Below are positions 32,773-42,253 of a stretch of 64,000 nt of DNA, piece after piece. A program made the translations under genes and the position numbers. Location of the stretch: the NCBI RefSeq assembly GCF_024580735.1, contig NZ_JANIJX010000007.1, forward strand, positions 1 to 64,000, written 5' to 3'. The notes under the pieces were generated by a model. The model did not search any database. It was given only the letters and a program-made list of their open reading frames with translations, and was not told the origin of the DNA. The stretch's first letter is position 1. Each line of letters opens with the position of its first letter. This stretch comes from Brevibacterium moorei (lineage in GTDB: Bacteria > Actinomycetota > Actinomycetes > Actinomycetales > Brevibacteriaceae).

Positions 32773-33951
32773 ATGGATGCAACAGAACTCGACGACGTCC
32801 TGGCCACGGTCCGCGCCTTCGTCCGTGAGAAGATCGTGCCACTGGAATTGCAGATCGAAGAAGACGATGCGTTCCCACAGGAGATCATCGACGAATCCGC
32901 CGAACTCGGCCTGTTCGGTTGGGCCCTGCCGGAGGAATACGGCGGCCTGGGGATGAACGCGGTCCAGGACGCGCAGCTGGCCTTCGAACTGGGCTACACG
33001 ACGCCCTCCTTCCGCTCCCTGTTCGGCACCAACAACGGCATCGCAGGGCAGGTGCTGGTCAACTACGGCACCCCGGAACAGAAGGAGCAGTGGCTGCCCC
33101 GGCTGGCCTCGGGCGAGGTCGTGGCCAGCTTCGCGCTGACCGAACCGGAAGCCGGCTCCGACCCCTCGGGCCTGCGCACCGCCGCCGTTAAGCGCACCGC
33201 CACAGACGGCGGTTCCGAATACGTCATCAACGGTTCCAAGCGCTTCATCACGAACGCGGAATCCTCCGATGTGCTCATGGTCTTCGCCCGCACCGATCCG
33301 AACGCGGCCGGGTCCAAGGGCATTTCCGTGTTCCTCGTGCCCACCAAGACCCCCGGCGTGACTGTGGGCCCGCACGATCACAAGATGGGCCAGGCCGGAG
33401 CCTGGACCTCGGAGATCTTCTTCGACGACGTCGTCGTGCCGGAGGCCAATCTGATCGGCGGGGAAGAGGAGAAGGGCTTCTACGCGGCCATGGCCTCGCT
33501 GAACAAGGGCCGTTTGCACATCGGCGCGATCTGCGTGGGCCAGGCCCAGCGGATCCTCGACGAGACCGTCACCTACGCCCAGGACGCCAAGCAGGGCGGC
33601 AAGTCGATCGCCCGCTTCGAACTGGTCCAGGGGATGCTGGCCGATATGTACACCGACACCGCGGCCGCCCGTGCCCTGGTGCTCGCCGCAGCCCAACGCT
33701 GGGACGAGGAGACGGACCGCAAACTGGGCCCGTCCTCGGCCAAGCTGTTCGCCTCCGAGGCCCTGGGCCGAGTGGCGGATGCCGGCGTGCAGGTCCACGG
33801 CGGGATGGGCTATATGCGCGAGACCACGGTCGAGCGCTTCTACCGCCACGCCCGCCTGTTCCGCATCTACGAGGGCACCTCGGAGGTCCAGCGCACGGTG
33901 ATCGCCCGGCAGCTGGGCAAGGGCGCGCACAAGCCCGTGCTCGGACTCTGA
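32773..33951 (+). CDS. Acyl-CoA dehydrogenase, first gene of the ACAD-SDR operon
   Basis: A 392-residue dehydrogenase with [59 protein letters not shown] and the catalytic Glu367 in [18 protein letters not shown]. The start ATG at 32773 has GGGAG 6 nt upstream; an earlier ATG at 32704 lacks one. It is followed by a FabG-type SDR after 55 bp. The two could carry out two oxidation steps of one degradation route, with hydration done by another enzyme. Chain length is not indicated by sequence. Confidence 0.92.
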   Translation: MDATELDDVLATVRAFVREKIVPLELQIEEDDAFPQEIIDESAELGLFGWALPEEYGGLGMNAVQDAQLAFELGYTTPSFRSLFGTNNGIAGQVLVNYGTPEQKEQWLPRLASGEVVASFALTEPEAGSDPSGLRTAAVKRTATDGGSEYVINGSKRFITNAESSDVLMVFARTDPNAAGSKGISVFLVPTKTPGVTVGPHDHKMGQAGAWTSEIFFDDVVVPEANLIGGEEEKGFYAAMASLNKGRLHIGAICVGQAQRILDETVTYAQDAKQGGKSIARFELVQGMLADMYTDTAAARALVLAAAQRWDEETDRKLGPSSAKLFASEALGRVADAGVQVHGGMGYMRETTVERFYRHARLFRIYEGTSEVQRTVIARQLGKGAHKPVLGL

Positions 33952-34006
33952 CTCACCGAACCCCTGTGACACCCACCCCACGAACGAACCATTTGGAGGA
34001 GACAAT

Positions 34007-34786
34007 ATGAGCGCACCCATCGGAATCAAGGACCTGCTGGGCGGCAAGGTCGCCGTCATCACCGGCGGCGCACAGGGCCTGGGCCTGGCGATCGCCAAGA
34101 CCCTGGTGAACTCCGGGGCCAAGGTGGTCCTCGGCGATATGAACGCCGAGGGCGTGGCGGCCGCCGCCACCGAACTGGGCGGGGACTCCGTCGCGGTCGG
34201 CGCGGTGTGCAATGTGGTCGACCTGGCCGCCGTGCAGGCCCTGGCCGACACCGCGCAGGAGGCCTTCGGCGGCATCGACATCTGGATCAACAACGCAGGC
34301 ATCACCCGCGACGCCACGATCCGCAAGATGACCGAGGAGCAGTTCGACCAGGTCATCTCCGTGCACCTGCGCGGCACCTGGAACGGCCTCAAGGTCGCCA
34401 CCGGCATCATGCGCGCCCAGGTCGACGCGGGCACCCACACCGGCGGAGCGATCGTCAACCTCAGCTCGATCTCCGGCAAGGTCGGTAATCTGGGCCAGTC
34501 GAACTACTCGGCCGCCAAGGCCGGCATCGTCGGCATGACCAAGGCCGTGGCCAAGGAAGTCGCGTTCAAGAACGTGCGCGTCAACGCGATCCAGCCCGGC
34601 TTCATCAACACCGCGATGACCGCCGCGATGCCAGAACATGTGATCGAGAAGAAGCTCGCGGAGATCCCGATGGGCCGCCCCGGCGAACCCGAAGAGGTCG
34701 CCTCGGTCGTGCTGTTCCTGGTCAGTGATCTGGCCAGCTACCTGACCGGTTCGGTCACGGAGATCACCGGCGGCCGCTACATGTGA
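34007..34786 (+). CDS. SDR 3-oxoacyl reductase / 3-hydroxyacyl-CoA dehydrogenase (FabG-like)
   Basis: A 259-residue classical [17 protein letters not shown] (17-30) binds NAD(P), [16 protein letters not shown] holds the structural Asn, and the catalytic set is Ser152-153 region, Tyr167 and Lys171 (SNYSAAKAG). ILE-type acidic residue after beta-2 (LGDMNAEG) favours NAD over NADP, which suits an oxidative role on 3-hydroxyacyl-CoA. The ATG has TTTGGAGGAGA just upstream, a strong site. It follows the dehydrogenase in one operon and ends before a 40-nt hairpin. Confidence 0.9.
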   Translation: MSAPIGIKDLLGGKVAVITGGAQGLGLAIAKTLVNSGAKVVLGDMNAEGVAAAATELGGDSVAVGAVCNVVDLAAVQALADTAQEAFGGIDIWINNAGITRDATIRKMTEEQFDQVISVHLRGTWNGLKVATGIMRAQVDAGTHTGGAIVNLSSISGKVGNLGQSNYSAAKAGIVGMTKAVAKEVAFKNVRVNAIQPGFINTAMTAAMPEHVIEKKLAEIPMGRPGEPEEVASVVLFLVSDLASYLTGSVTEITGGRYM

Positions 34787-34793
34787 GGCGTGT

Positions 34794-34833
34794 CCCGGCA
34801 GACGACCGCCCTGTGCGGCGGCCGTCTGCCGGG
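34794..34833 (+). terminator. Hairpin after the ACAD-SDR operon
   Basis: CCCGGCAGACGACCGCC (34794-34810) pairs with GGCGGCCGTCTGCCGGG (34817-34833) with one mismatch and a 6-nt loop, 8 nt after the SDR stop. No U-run follows. Confidence 0.7.
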
Positions 34834-34842
34834 GCGACTGCA

Positions 34843-34848
34843 TAGACT
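34843..34848 (+). promoter_or_regulatory. Probable -10 box of the cardiolipin synthase gene
   Basis: TAGACT is 9 nt before the ATG at 34858 with no ribosome site between; leaderless or near-leaderless mRNA inferred. Confidence 0.4.
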
Positions 34849-34857
34849 GGGTTCAGT

Positions 34858-36345
34858 ATGGACATCTGGACCCTGTTGCCCTTCTCCCCGGAGTGGTCGC
34901 CGCTGGTGATCGCGACCCTGGTGCTGCCCGATCTGGTCATCCGCGTTGTGGCCCTGGCCTGGCTGCCCTACCGCCGTAAGCCCAGTGTGGCACTGGGATG
35001 GCTGATGGCGATCTTCCTCATCCCCTATATCGGCATTTTGACCTTCCTGTTCATGGGCTCGACCCATCTGCCGCACAAGCGGCGGGATCGGCAGCGCACC
35101 ATCACCGAACTGACCCGTGCGCAGACCCAGGGCACCGCGATCATCGGCGAGCACGGGCTGCCCGAGCATCTGGCCACCGCCGCACAGCTGAATTACTCGC
35201 TGGGCGCCCTGCCGATGACCCACGGCAATGATTTCCGGCTGCTCACGGACAACAACGCGGCGATCGGCCGGATGGCCGAACTGGTCCGCGGGGCCACCGC
35301 CTATGTCCACTTCTGCTTCTACATCGTGGCCGAGGACTCGACCAGCGAGCCGTTGATCGACGAGCTGGTCGCCGCCCACCGCCGCGGCGTGCGGGTGCGG
35401 ATGCTCATCGACCACATCGGCTCGCTGGGCTACCCGGGGTATCGGCGGCTGGTCCGCCGGCTCGACGCCGAGGGCATTCGCTGGCGCAGGGCACTGCCGG
35501 TGCGCCCCTGGCTGGGCGAATACCAACGCCCCGATCTGCGCAATCACCGCAAGATCCTGGTCGTCGACGACCGGGTGGCCGTCACCGGCAGTCAGAACAT
35601 CATCGACCACACCTACAACCTGCGCAGGAACCTGCGGGCGGGCTTCGTGTGGAAGGACCTGATGATCGAGGCCACCGGTCCGGTGGTGGTGGAACTGGAC
35701 ACCGTGTTCGGCTCCGACTGGTATTCGGAGACCGGCGAGATCCTGACCGAGGACCTGCAACTGTCCGTGGTCGGTGGACAGCAGGGCCAGGGGGTGCTCG
35801 CCCAGGTGGTGCCCAGCGGGCCGGACTTCCCCCTGGAGAACAACCTGCGGCTGTTCAACCACTTGATCTACAACGCGAACCACCGGATCGTCATCTGCTC
35901 GCCCTATTTCGTGCCGGACGAATCGCTGCTGTCGGCACTCATCACCGAGGCCCATTCCGGCACGGACGTGCGCATCTACGTGGGGGAGTCGAGTAATCAC
36001 GGGATCGTGCAGCGGGCCCAGGAATCCTATTACGAGGAACTGGCCGAGGCCGGCGTGCACATCATGCGCTACCCGGCGCCCACCGTGCTGCACGCGAAGT
36101 TCCTGCTGGTCGACGACGAGGTCACAGTGATCGGCTCGTCGAATATGGATCAGCGCTCCTTCGCCCTGTGCCTGGAGGTCTCCACCTTCGTCGTCAGCCA
36201 CGATTTCACCGCCGAGCTCTACGCCTTCGAAGAGGCCGAGCTGCGCACGCGGTCCACGGAACTGGACCTGGCCCGATGGCGCAGGCGCTCGGTGTGGAAG
36301 AAGAGCCTGGAGAACGTGTCACGGTTGGCCAGTTCGCTGTTGTGA
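34858..36345 (+). CDS. cls: Cardiolipin synthase (phospholipase D type)
   Basis: A 495-residue membrane enzyme with two N-terminal spans (about 15-37 and 45-66) and two HKD motifs: NHRKILVVDD with His230 and Lys232, and LHAKFLLVDD with His412 and Lys414. It joins two phosphatidylglycerols, or a phospholipid and an alcohol, to make cardiolipin at the inner leaflet. GSQNIIDHTYN and GSSNMDQRSFALCLEVS follow each motif as expected. Length is normal for ClsA. It stands alone between the SDR hairpin and the convergent BrkB-type gene (16-bp gap). Confidence 0.93.
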   Translation: MDIWTLLPFSPEWSPLVIATLVLPDLVIRVVALAWLPYRRKPSVALGWLMAIFLIPYIGILTFLFMGSTHLPHKRRDRQRTITELTRAQTQGTAIIGEHGLPEHLATAAQLNYSLGALPMTHGNDFRLLTDNNAAIGRMAELVRGATAYVHFCFYIVAEDSTSEPLIDELVAAHRRGVRVRMLIDHIGSLGYPGYRRLVRRLDAEGIRWRRALPVRPWLGEYQRPDLRNHRKILVVDDRVAVTGSQNIIDHTYNLRRNLRAGFVWKDLMIEATGPVVVELDTVFGSDWYSETGEILTEDLQLSVVGGQQGQGVLAQVVPSGPDFPLENNLRLFNHLIYNANHRIVICSPYFVPDESLLSALITEAHSGTDVRIYVGESSNHGIVQRAQESYYEELAEAGVHIMRYPAPTVLHAKFLLVDDEVTVIGSSNMDQRSFALCLEVSTFVVSHDFTAELYAFEEAELRTRSTELDLARWRRRSVWKKSLENVSRLASSLL

Positions 36346-36361
36346 GGGGTGCGCCAGGGCC

Positions 36362-37561
36362 CTAGCGGTCGGGGCGCGGGCGCCGGTCGGCATCCCGGCC
36401 CCTGGCCCAGAAGTCGCGGATCCGGACCCGGCCGACCGAGGTGCCCGAACTGGCGCGCAGGGAGGCGCCCATGGTCGAGAACGTCGATTCGCGCTGATTG
36501 TGGTTCAGCTGCCGCTTCTGTGCCCGGGTTGAAACCCAGATCCGCGATTCGGCCGGGACCCCGCCCAGCAGCTGTTTGGCGCGCACCAGTTCCGCATCGT
36601 AAAGCGCCCCGAAGACCAGGCAGGAATTCGACAGCCAGACCCACATGAGCAGCACCATAATCGCAGCCAGGGACCCATAGGCGGTGGTGAACAGGTGGAA
36701 TTCCACAATGGACACCAGCAGCCCGACGCTGATGATCAACCAGCCGACCATGGATATCAGGGTGCCGCCGGTGACCGGGATCAGCCGTGACTGGCGGACA
36801 TTGGAACTGCCGGCGTAGAGCACCGCGATGATGATGAACATGCAGGCCGCGGCACCGGGGAAGCGCAGGATCTGCCAGGTCAGGACCAGTCCGGGCGTGA
36901 CCCCGGCGCGTGCCAGGAAGTCGCCCTTGGCGATGATGAGGGTGATGACGGCGACCAACAGTGGCAGGATCACCAGGGTCAGGATGAAGCCCTGAGACCG
37001 CCGGGTCCAGAAGCCCCGGCCCTCGGTGATGCCGTAGGCCTGGTTGACGAAGGTGCCGAAGGCGGCGACGTATTTGCCCGCCGACCACAGGGACAGGACC
37101 AGGCCGACGATGAAGATTACCAGGTCGGCGTGGGAACGGGCCAGGGAGTTCACCGGCTCGGCCAGCCGCATCACCTCGGGGTTGCCGGTCACGCGCACCA
37201 GCCAGCTGAGCACATTGGCCACCGATGATTCGCCGCGGCCGAACAGGCTGAAGGTCGAGACGATGACGCCGCCGGTGGGGATGACGGCCAGGAGCAGGTA
37301 GAAGGACAGGGTGGCGGAGGAATCGACCCGGCGCTCGTCGATGAAGCGCTGACTGGTCCGGCCCAGGGCGTAGAACCTGGCCAGGGGAGTCAGCCGGGGC
37401 CCTGGCGTGGTGAAGTCGCTGATGCGCTGCCTGGTCCGGTCCCTGACCGAGGCGCCGACGGGTCCCGGCAGTGCGGCCTCGGCCCTTGCCTCCATCGCCT
37501 CGGCACTCAGCGGAGGGTGCTCGGCATGCGTCAGCAACCGGGCGCTACGTCTCTCCTTCAC
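36362..37561 (-). CDS. YihY/BrkB-family membrane protein
   Basis: A 399-residue protein with six predicted spans in the centre (roughly residues 80-330): LSFYLLLAVIPTGGVIVSTFSLFG and GLVLSLWSAGKYVAAFGTFVNQAYGITEGRGFW are hallmarks of the YihY/BrkB family (older 'RNase BN' label, now known to be wrong). Long polar tails flank the core. The start is ambiguous: three GTG codons run in a row at 37567, 37564 and 37561. The last is preferred since TAGACT ends 6 nt before it. Role unknown; perhaps envelope lipid related. Converges with cls. Confidence 0.82.
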   Translation of the reverse strand: MKERRSARLLTHAEHPPLSAEAMEARAEAALPGPVGASVRDRTRQRISDFTTPGPRLTPLARFYALGRTSQRFIDERRVDSSATLSFYLLLAVIPTGGVIVSTFSLFGRGESSVANVLSWLVRVTGNPEVMRLAEPVNSLARSHADLVIFIVGLVLSLWSAGKYVAAFGTFVNQAYGITEGRGFWTRRSQGFILTLVILPLLVAVITLIIAKGDFLARAGVTPGLVLTWQILRFPGAAACMFIIIAVLYAGSSNVRQSRLIPVTGGTLISMVGWLIISVGLLVSIVEFHLFTTAYGSLAAIMVLLMWVWLSNSCLVFGALYDAELVRAKQLLGGVPAESRIWVSTRAQKRQLNHNQRESTFSTMGASLRASSGTSVGRVRIRDFWARGRDADRRPRPDR

Positions 37562-37567
37562 CACCAC

Positions 37568-37573
37568 AGTCTA
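37568..37573 (-). promoter_or_regulatory. Probable -10 box of the BrkB-type gene
   Basis: TAGACT on the minus strand abuts a run of three GTG codons; the usual 6-nt spacing points to the third as the start of a leaderless mRNA. Confidence 0.45.
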
Positions 37574-37590
37574 TGTGCCCTCAACCCGGC

Positions 37591-37664
37591 GGTGGCTCCA
37601 CAAATGCACGAGTGGCCCGAAAACTCACGAGTTTTCGAGCCACTCACGTAAGTGTGGAGCCACC
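37591..37664. terminator. 74-nt composite hairpin, copy 1
   Basis: Outer arms GGTGGCTCCACAAA and AGTGTGGAGCCACC enclose a 7-nt partly pairing segment on each side and an inner 32-nt stem-loop that begins GTGGC and ends GAGCCAC. It lies 49 nt after the etfA stop. A second copy with the same length and layout is at 59456-59529. Confidence 0.75.
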
Positions 37665-37712
37665 GTCAGGCGCGGGCACCCAACTTGCGTGCCCACGCCC
37701 AACGTTACAGAC

Positions 37713-38660
37713 TCACTTGCGGGCGTTGACCGCTTCCGTGGCCTGCGGCAGGACGGCGAACAGATCGCCGACCACGCCGAAGTCGGCCAGCTCGAACATC
37801 GGCGCGTCCTCGTCCTTGTTCACGGCGACGATGTTCTTCGAAGTCTGCATGCCCGCCCGGTGCTGGATGGCACCGGAGATACCGGCTGCCACGTACAGCT
37901 GCGGGGAGACGACCTTGCCGGTCTGCCCTACCTGGTTCGAGTGCGGGTACCAGCCGGCGTCCACCGCGGCGCGCGATGCGCCGACGGCAGCACCCAGTGA
38001 GTCCGCGAAGGCCTCGACGGGGGAGAAGTCGCCACCGGTGCCGCGGCCGCCGGAGACGATGATCTGCGCGTCGAGCAGGTTCGGACGGCCCGAGGCCGGC
38101 TTCTCCTCGACGTTGACGATCGTCACGGACTTGGCGGCATCGCTGACGGTGATGTCGACCTCTTCGAGCGCGGCGGCGCCGGCGGCCTCGACCGGGGCGA
38201 CGGCGTTGCCCTTGATGGCCACGACGGGCGTGCCCTTGACGACCTTGCCCTTGACCGTGTAGGAACCGGCGAACACGGACTGGGTGGCGACCAGGTCGGC
38301 GCCCAGTTCGACGGCGTCGGTGATGATGCCGGAGCCGGTCTTGACGGCGGCCAGGGCACCCACTTCCTTACCCTCGGCGGTGGAGGGGACCAGGACGGCG
38401 GCGGGCTGCCGGGCCTCGATCAGCGCGGCCAGGGCCTCGCCCTTGGGGGAGACGAGGAATTCGTCGAAGGCGGGATCCTGGTTGACCAGGACCTTCGCCG
38501 CACCGTACTTGCCCAGTTCGGCGGCTGCGGCGGTGGCGTCGCCGGCGCCCAGGAAGACGGCAACGGGTTCGCCGATGCCTGCGGCGGCGGTGAGCAGCTC
38601 GAAAGCGGACTTGGCGACGGCGTCGCCGGAGTGTTCGACCAGAACGAGAACTTCAGACAT
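37713..38660 (-). CDS. etfA: Electron transfer flavoprotein alpha subunit
   Basis: A 315-residue EtfA that, with EtfB, takes electrons from acyl-CoA dehydrogenases. The C-terminal FAD domain holds SGGRGTGGDFSPVEAFADSLGAAVGASRAAVDAGW and SGAIQHRAGMQTSKNIVAVNKDEDAPMFELADFGVVGD, both diagnostic. The start at 38660 is chosen because the earlier ATG at 38666 leaves only 3 nt from the AGAGG site. It follows etfB by 26 bp. A 74-nt hairpin follows the gene. With six dehydrogenase genes in the window, this is their likely shared acceptor. Confidence 0.95.
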   Translation of the reverse strand: MSEVLVLVEHSGDAVAKSAFELLTAAAGIGEPVAVFLGAGDATAAAAELGKYGAAKVLVNQDPAFDEFLVSPKGEALAALIEARQPAAVLVPSTAEGKEVGALAAVKTGSGIITDAVELGADLVATQSVFAGSYTVKGKVVKGTPVVAIKGNAVAPVEAAGAAALEEVDITVSDAAKSVTIVNVEEKPASGRPNLLDAQIIVSGGRGTGGDFSPVEAFADSLGAAVGASRAAVDAGWYPHSNQVGQTGKVVSPQLYVAAGISGAIQHRAGMQTSKNIVAVNKDEDAPMFELADFGVVGDLFAVLPQATEAVNARK

Positions 38661-38686
38661 TGTCATATACCTCTTTCGCTACTTCC

Positions 38687-39478
38687 TCAGACCAGCTTCT
38701 TCGCGGCCAGCCACTCGACCAGCTTGGTGCCGCCATCGCCCTCGTCGGTGATGATCTCACCGGCGGTGCGGGCCGGGCGCTCCGCGACCTCGACAACCTG
38801 CGTCGTGGCACCGGCACGGCCGACCTCGGAGGCGGCGACGCCCAGATCGGACAGATCGTATTCCGCGATCTTCTTGCGCTTGGCACCGAGGATGCCCTTG
38901 AAGGAGGGGTAGCGCGGTTCATTGGTCTGGTCGGTGACCGAGACCAGGGCCGGCAGCGCCGCCTCGAGGAACTGCGAGGAGGTGTCGCCGTCGCGACGGG
39001 CGTTCACGGTGGTCCCGGAGACGGTCACCTGGGAAACCTGGGTGAGTGCGGGCAGGCCGGAGAGTTCGGCGACCAGGGTCGGGACGACGGACATGCCGGC
39101 ATCGGTCGAGGCGAAGCCGGTGAGGACCAGATCGATGGGGCCCTCGTCCTCGGCGACCTGCTTGAGAGCTGCGGCCAGGACCCGGGCGGTGCCGATCGCG
39201 TCCGAGGCGTCGAGCGCATCGTCGTTGACGTGCACGCCCTTGGTGGCGCCCATCTGCAGAGCCTTCTTGACCGCGTCCTTGGCGTCGTCGCCGCCGACGG
39301 TCAGTGCGATGACCTCGGCTGACTTGTCGCCGCCGGTGATCTTGAGGGCTTCTTCGACCGCGTACTCGTCCAGCTCGGACAGCAGCCCGTCGACGCTGCG
39401 GTCGACGGTGTTATCGGATTCGAAGGTACGGTCGCCGGCTGCGTCCGGGACGTACTTGACAAAAGTGACAATCCTCAT
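38687..39478 (-). CDS. etfB: Electron transfer flavoprotein beta subunit
   Basis: A 263-residue EtfB. VKYVPDAAGDRTFESDNTVDRS and LSELDEYAVEEALKI at the N-terminus, LTVGGDDAKDAVKKALQMGATKGVHV, and LVLTGFASTDAGMSVVPTLVAELSGLPALTQV are typical. The recognition-loop region before PSFKGILGAKRKKI is conserved and would contact dehydrogenases. It is the first gene of etfBA. The ATG at 39478 has AGGAAGGA 11-13 nt upstream, a long spacing. About 80 nt further upstream is a -10 box overlapping a TGAACG-type operator. Confidence 0.95.
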   Translation of the reverse strand: MRIVTFVKYVPDAAGDRTFESDNTVDRSVDGLLSELDEYAVEEALKITGGDKSAEVIALTVGGDDAKDAVKKALQMGATKGVHVNDDALDASDAIGTARVLAAALKQVAEDEGPIDLVLTGFASTDAGMSVVPTLVAELSGLPALTQVSQVTVSGTTVNARRDGDTSSQFLEAALPALVSVTDQTNEPRYPSFKGILGAKRKKIAEYDLSDLGVAASEVGRAGATTQVVEVAERPARTAGEIITDEGDGGTKLVEWLAAKKLV

Positions 39479-39555
39479 GTGGGGTTTTCATCCTTCCTGA
39501 GAAACCGTGGCCTGATGGACCGCTCCTGCAAGTGGCGGACGCATCGTGCCCTATC

Positions 39556-39572
39556 AGCTTATCAATCGTTCA
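39556..39572 (-). promoter_or_regulatory. Promoter with TGAACG-type operator of etfBA
   Basis: On the minus strand TGAACGATTGATAAGCT joins a TGAACG site with the -10 box TAAGCT. It differs at only two of 17 positions from the crotonase promoter at 16915-16931. Confidence 0.55.
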
Positions 39573-39627
39573 GTGGTTTGTCAGGGCGGCCTTAGCGGCG
39601 CGCCCGGCGGGAGGGACCCGCGCGACC

Positions 39628-40875
39628 CTACAAAGCCACGCGCTCCCAGACGGCGGCCAATCCCTGGCCGCCGCCGATGCACATCGTCTCCAGGCCGAAG
39701 CGGGACTCGCGGCGGCGCATCTCATGGGCCAGGGTCGCCAGGATCCTGGCGCCCGTGGCGCCCACGGGATGGCCCAGCGAGATGCCGGAGCCGTTGACGT
39801 TGAGACGTGCGAAGTCGTCCTTGCCCAGGTCCCAGGCCCGGGTGACGGCCAGCGCCTGGGCGGCGAAGGCCTCGTTGAGTTCGATCAGGTCCATATCGGC
39901 AAGGCTCAGACCCGCACGGGTCAGAGCCTTGTCGCTGGCCGGCACCGGCCCGATGCCCATGATCCGCGGCTCCACCCCTGCCACAGCCCAGCTGACCAGT
40001 TTGAGGACGGGGACCAGCCCGAGCTTCTGCGCGTGTGCGCGGGTCGTGACGATCGTGGCCGCGGCCCCGTCGTTCTGGCCCGAGGCATTGCCCGCGGTCA
40101 CGGTGGCCGCCGGGTCGACGCCTGCGCGCATCGGTTTGAGCTTCGCGAGCTTCTCCAGGGTGGAATCCGCCCGGATGTGCTCATCGCGGGTGATCTGGGC
40201 CTCCGGGGTCTTGCGGGTGGCGGGAATGGTCACCGGGACGATCTCGTCGGCGAACTTGCCCTCCTGAGTCGCGGCGGCGGCCCGGCGATGCGATTCGACG
40301 GCGAAGGCATCCTGTTCCTCCCTGCCGATGTTGTAGTCCTCGCGCAGGTTCTCCGCCGTCTCGATCATGCCGCCGGCCACGGGGTAGAACTGGCCGCCGG
40401 CGGTCTGGCGTCCACGGGCCAGGGAGTCGTGCAGGGTCAGATCGCCGGCCTTGAAGCCCCACCGGGACGTCACATCGTAGATCGGCGCGGAGCTCATCGA
40501 TTCGGCGCCGCCGGCGATGATGAGGTCAGCCCCACCGGTGGCGATCGCCCCTGCCGCGGTGATGATGGACTGCAGGCCGGAACCACAGCGGCGCTCCAGC
40601 TGCATCCCCGGCACCGTGATGGGCAGGCCGGCGTCCAGGGCGATGATGCGGCCCAGGTTGGGGGCCTCGGAGGAGGCGTAGGCCTGGCCGAAGACCACAT
40701 CGTCGATGGCGTCGGGGGACAGGCCGGAACGTTCGATGACCGCGCGCACCACGGTGGCGCCCAGGGTCTGCGGGGCGATCCCCCTGAACTGTCCGCCAAA
40801 GGCGCCGACTCCGGTGCGCAGGGGCTGGCAGACCACGATGTCCTGATCGTGGGCGGGAGTACTGGCTTTCGTCAT
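39628..40875 (-). CDS. Thiolase (acetyl-CoA acetyltransferase family)
   Basis: A 415-residue thiolase with nucleophile Cys97 (LERRCGSGLQ), IELNEAFAAQALAVT, His in NVNGSGISLGHPVGATG and the second Cys in ETMCIGGGQGLAAV. The start ATG at 40875 has GGAGG 6 nt upstream; a much longer open frame upstream is non-coding. It is divergent from a family III CoA transferase with a 195-bp gap, a reversed version of the thiolase-transferase association of the mct operon. It resembles the thiolase at 27.1-28.3 kb, probably a paralogue with a different chain preference. Confidence 0.93.
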   Translation of the reverse strand: MTKASTPAHDQDIVVCQPLRTGVGAFGGQFRGIAPQTLGATVVRAVIERSGLSPDAIDDVVFGQAYASSEAPNLGRIIALDAGLPITVPGMQLERRCGSGLQSIITAAGAIATGGADLIIAGGAESMSSAPIYDVTSRWGFKAGDLTLHDSLARGRQTAGGQFYPVAGGMIETAENLREDYNIGREEQDAFAVESHRRAAAATQEGKFADEIVPVTIPATRKTPEAQITRDEHIRADSTLEKLAKLKPMRAGVDPAATVTAGNASGQNDGAAATIVTTRAHAQKLGLVPVLKLVSWAVAGVEPRIMGIGPVPASDKALTRAGLSLADMDLIELNEAFAAQALAVTRAWDLGKDDFARLNVNGSGISLGHPVGATGARILATLAHEMRRRESRFGLETMCIGGGQGLAAVWERVAL

Positions 40876-41070
40876 GGGGCCTCCTGGAACGCGCGTGGAC
40901 CGGCCGGGGACGGCCGGGGAAAGTGTCGTGTGTCCCATCTTATGCACGGGGCGGCAGTACCCGTGCAGGCGTCCCGGGATCCGGGCCGCGGCCTCGGGCG
41001 GATGGCGGGCATGACAAGCTTGGTGACGGGGCCCACTGGGGGCCCGGAGAGCGAAAGAGGACGTAGCGAA

Positions 41071-42246
41071 GTGAACGAAGCCGTGACCCCGGAACCGGAC
41101 CGCCTGGCAGGACTGCGGGAACGCGGAGGCACCGGCCCTCTGGCCGGGGTGTTGGTCGCAGATTTCTCCCGGGTGCTGGCCGGGCCCTATGCCACGATGC
41201 TGCTGGCCGATATGGGTGCCACCGTGATCAAGGTGGAGGGCCCAGTAGGAGACGAGACCCGTTCCTGGCGCCCTCCGGAACACGAGGGCGTGTCGACCTA
41301 CTACATGTCGATCAACCGCAACAAACTCGATGTGGTCCTGGACTTCGCCGATCCGGAGGATCTGGCCATGGCCCGGGAGCTGGCCCGGCGGGCCGATGTG
41401 GTGGTGGAGAACTTCAAGGTCGGGGGACTGGCCAAGTTCGGCCTGGATTACGATTCGGTGGTCCAGGACAATCCGAACGTCGTTTACGCCTCGCTGACCG
41501 GGTTCGGGCCGTCCTTCAAGCGTCCCGGCTACGATCTGCTGATTCAGGGGCTGTCCGGCTATATGAGCCTGAACGGGGAACCGGACGGGGAACCGACCAA
41601 GTCCGGCTTCGCGGTGTTCGACGTCATCACCGGACTGCACACGGCCCTGGGCATCGTGACGGCGCTGCGCCACCGCGATCTGACCGGACAGGGCCAGCAC
41701 GTCGAAACGAATCTGCTGTCCTCGGCGCTGTCGGGCATGGCCAATCAGACGGGGGCCTATGCGGCGGCCGGAGTGGTGCCCACGCGGATGGGCAATGAGC
41801 ACCCCAGCCTGTACCCCTACGCGCCGTTCCCCACCGGAGCCGGGGAACTCATCCTGGCGGTGGGCAATGATCGGCAGTTCGCCGCACTGTGCTCGGTGCT
41901 GGGTTGTGAAGAGCTGCTCGACGATGAGCGTTTCGTCCACAATCCCGGGCGCACCGCCAACCGCGCGAAGCTGCGGCCGGTGTTGGTGGCGGCGCTGGCA
42001 GCCCGCAGTGCCGGCGACTGGTACGAGCCGCTGAGCGCGGCTGGTGTGCCGTGCGCGCCGATCAACGATGTGGCCGGCGGGGTCGACTATGCAGCCTCGA
42101 TCGGCCTGGAACCGCTGGTGGACATCGACGGAATGCGTTCGATCGCCAATCCCATCCGCCTGTCGGAGACTCCGGCGTCATACGACAGCGCCCCGCCGGC
42201 GCTCGACGCCGACGGGGACGCTATCCGCTCCTGGTTGCGCGGCTGA
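41071..42246 (+). CDS. Family III CoA transferase (CaiB/BaiF)
   Basis: A 391-residue CoA transferase. GPLAGVLVADFSRVLAGPYATMLLADMGATVIKVE (22-56) starts the fold, VVENFKVGGL follows, and the catalytic Asp184 is in SGFAVFDVITGLHTALG. The start is GTG at 41071 with AGAGG about 10 nt before it; upstream in-frame ATGs lack ribosome sites. It is divergent from a thiolase and nearly touches the convergent SDR (7-bp gap). It probably activates a carboxylic acid with CoA from succinyl-CoA or acetyl-CoA. Substrate unknown. Confidence 0.88.
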   Translation: MNEAVTPEPDRLAGLRERGGTGPLAGVLVADFSRVLAGPYATMLLADMGATVIKVEGPVGDETRSWRPPEHEGVSTYYMSINRNKLDVVLDFADPEDLAMARELARRADVVVENFKVGGLAKFGLDYDSVVQDNPNVVYASLTGFGPSFKRPGYDLLIQGLSGYMSLNGEPDGEPTKSGFAVFDVITGLHTALGIVTALRHRDLTGQGQHVETNLLSSALSGMANQTGAYAAAGVVPTRMGNEHPSLYPYAPFPTGAGELILAVGNDRQFAALCSVLGCEELLDDERFVHNPGRTANRAKLRPVLVAALAARSAGDWYEPLSAAGVPCAPINDVAGGVDYAASIGLEPLVDIDGMRSIANPIRLSETPASYDSAPPALDADGDAIRSWLRG

Positions 42247-42253
42247 ACTCGGC

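Noticed and set aside
36362..37561. Ribonuclease BN
   Set aside because: YihY/BrkB proteins were once labelled RNase BN, but that activity belongs to an unrelated metallo-hydrolase. The membrane topology here gives no nuclease site.
39532..41070. N-terminal 500 residues of the open frame that contains the CaiB gene
   Set aside because: This part is antisense to the thiolase and non-protein-like. The real CoA transferase starts at the GTG at 41071.
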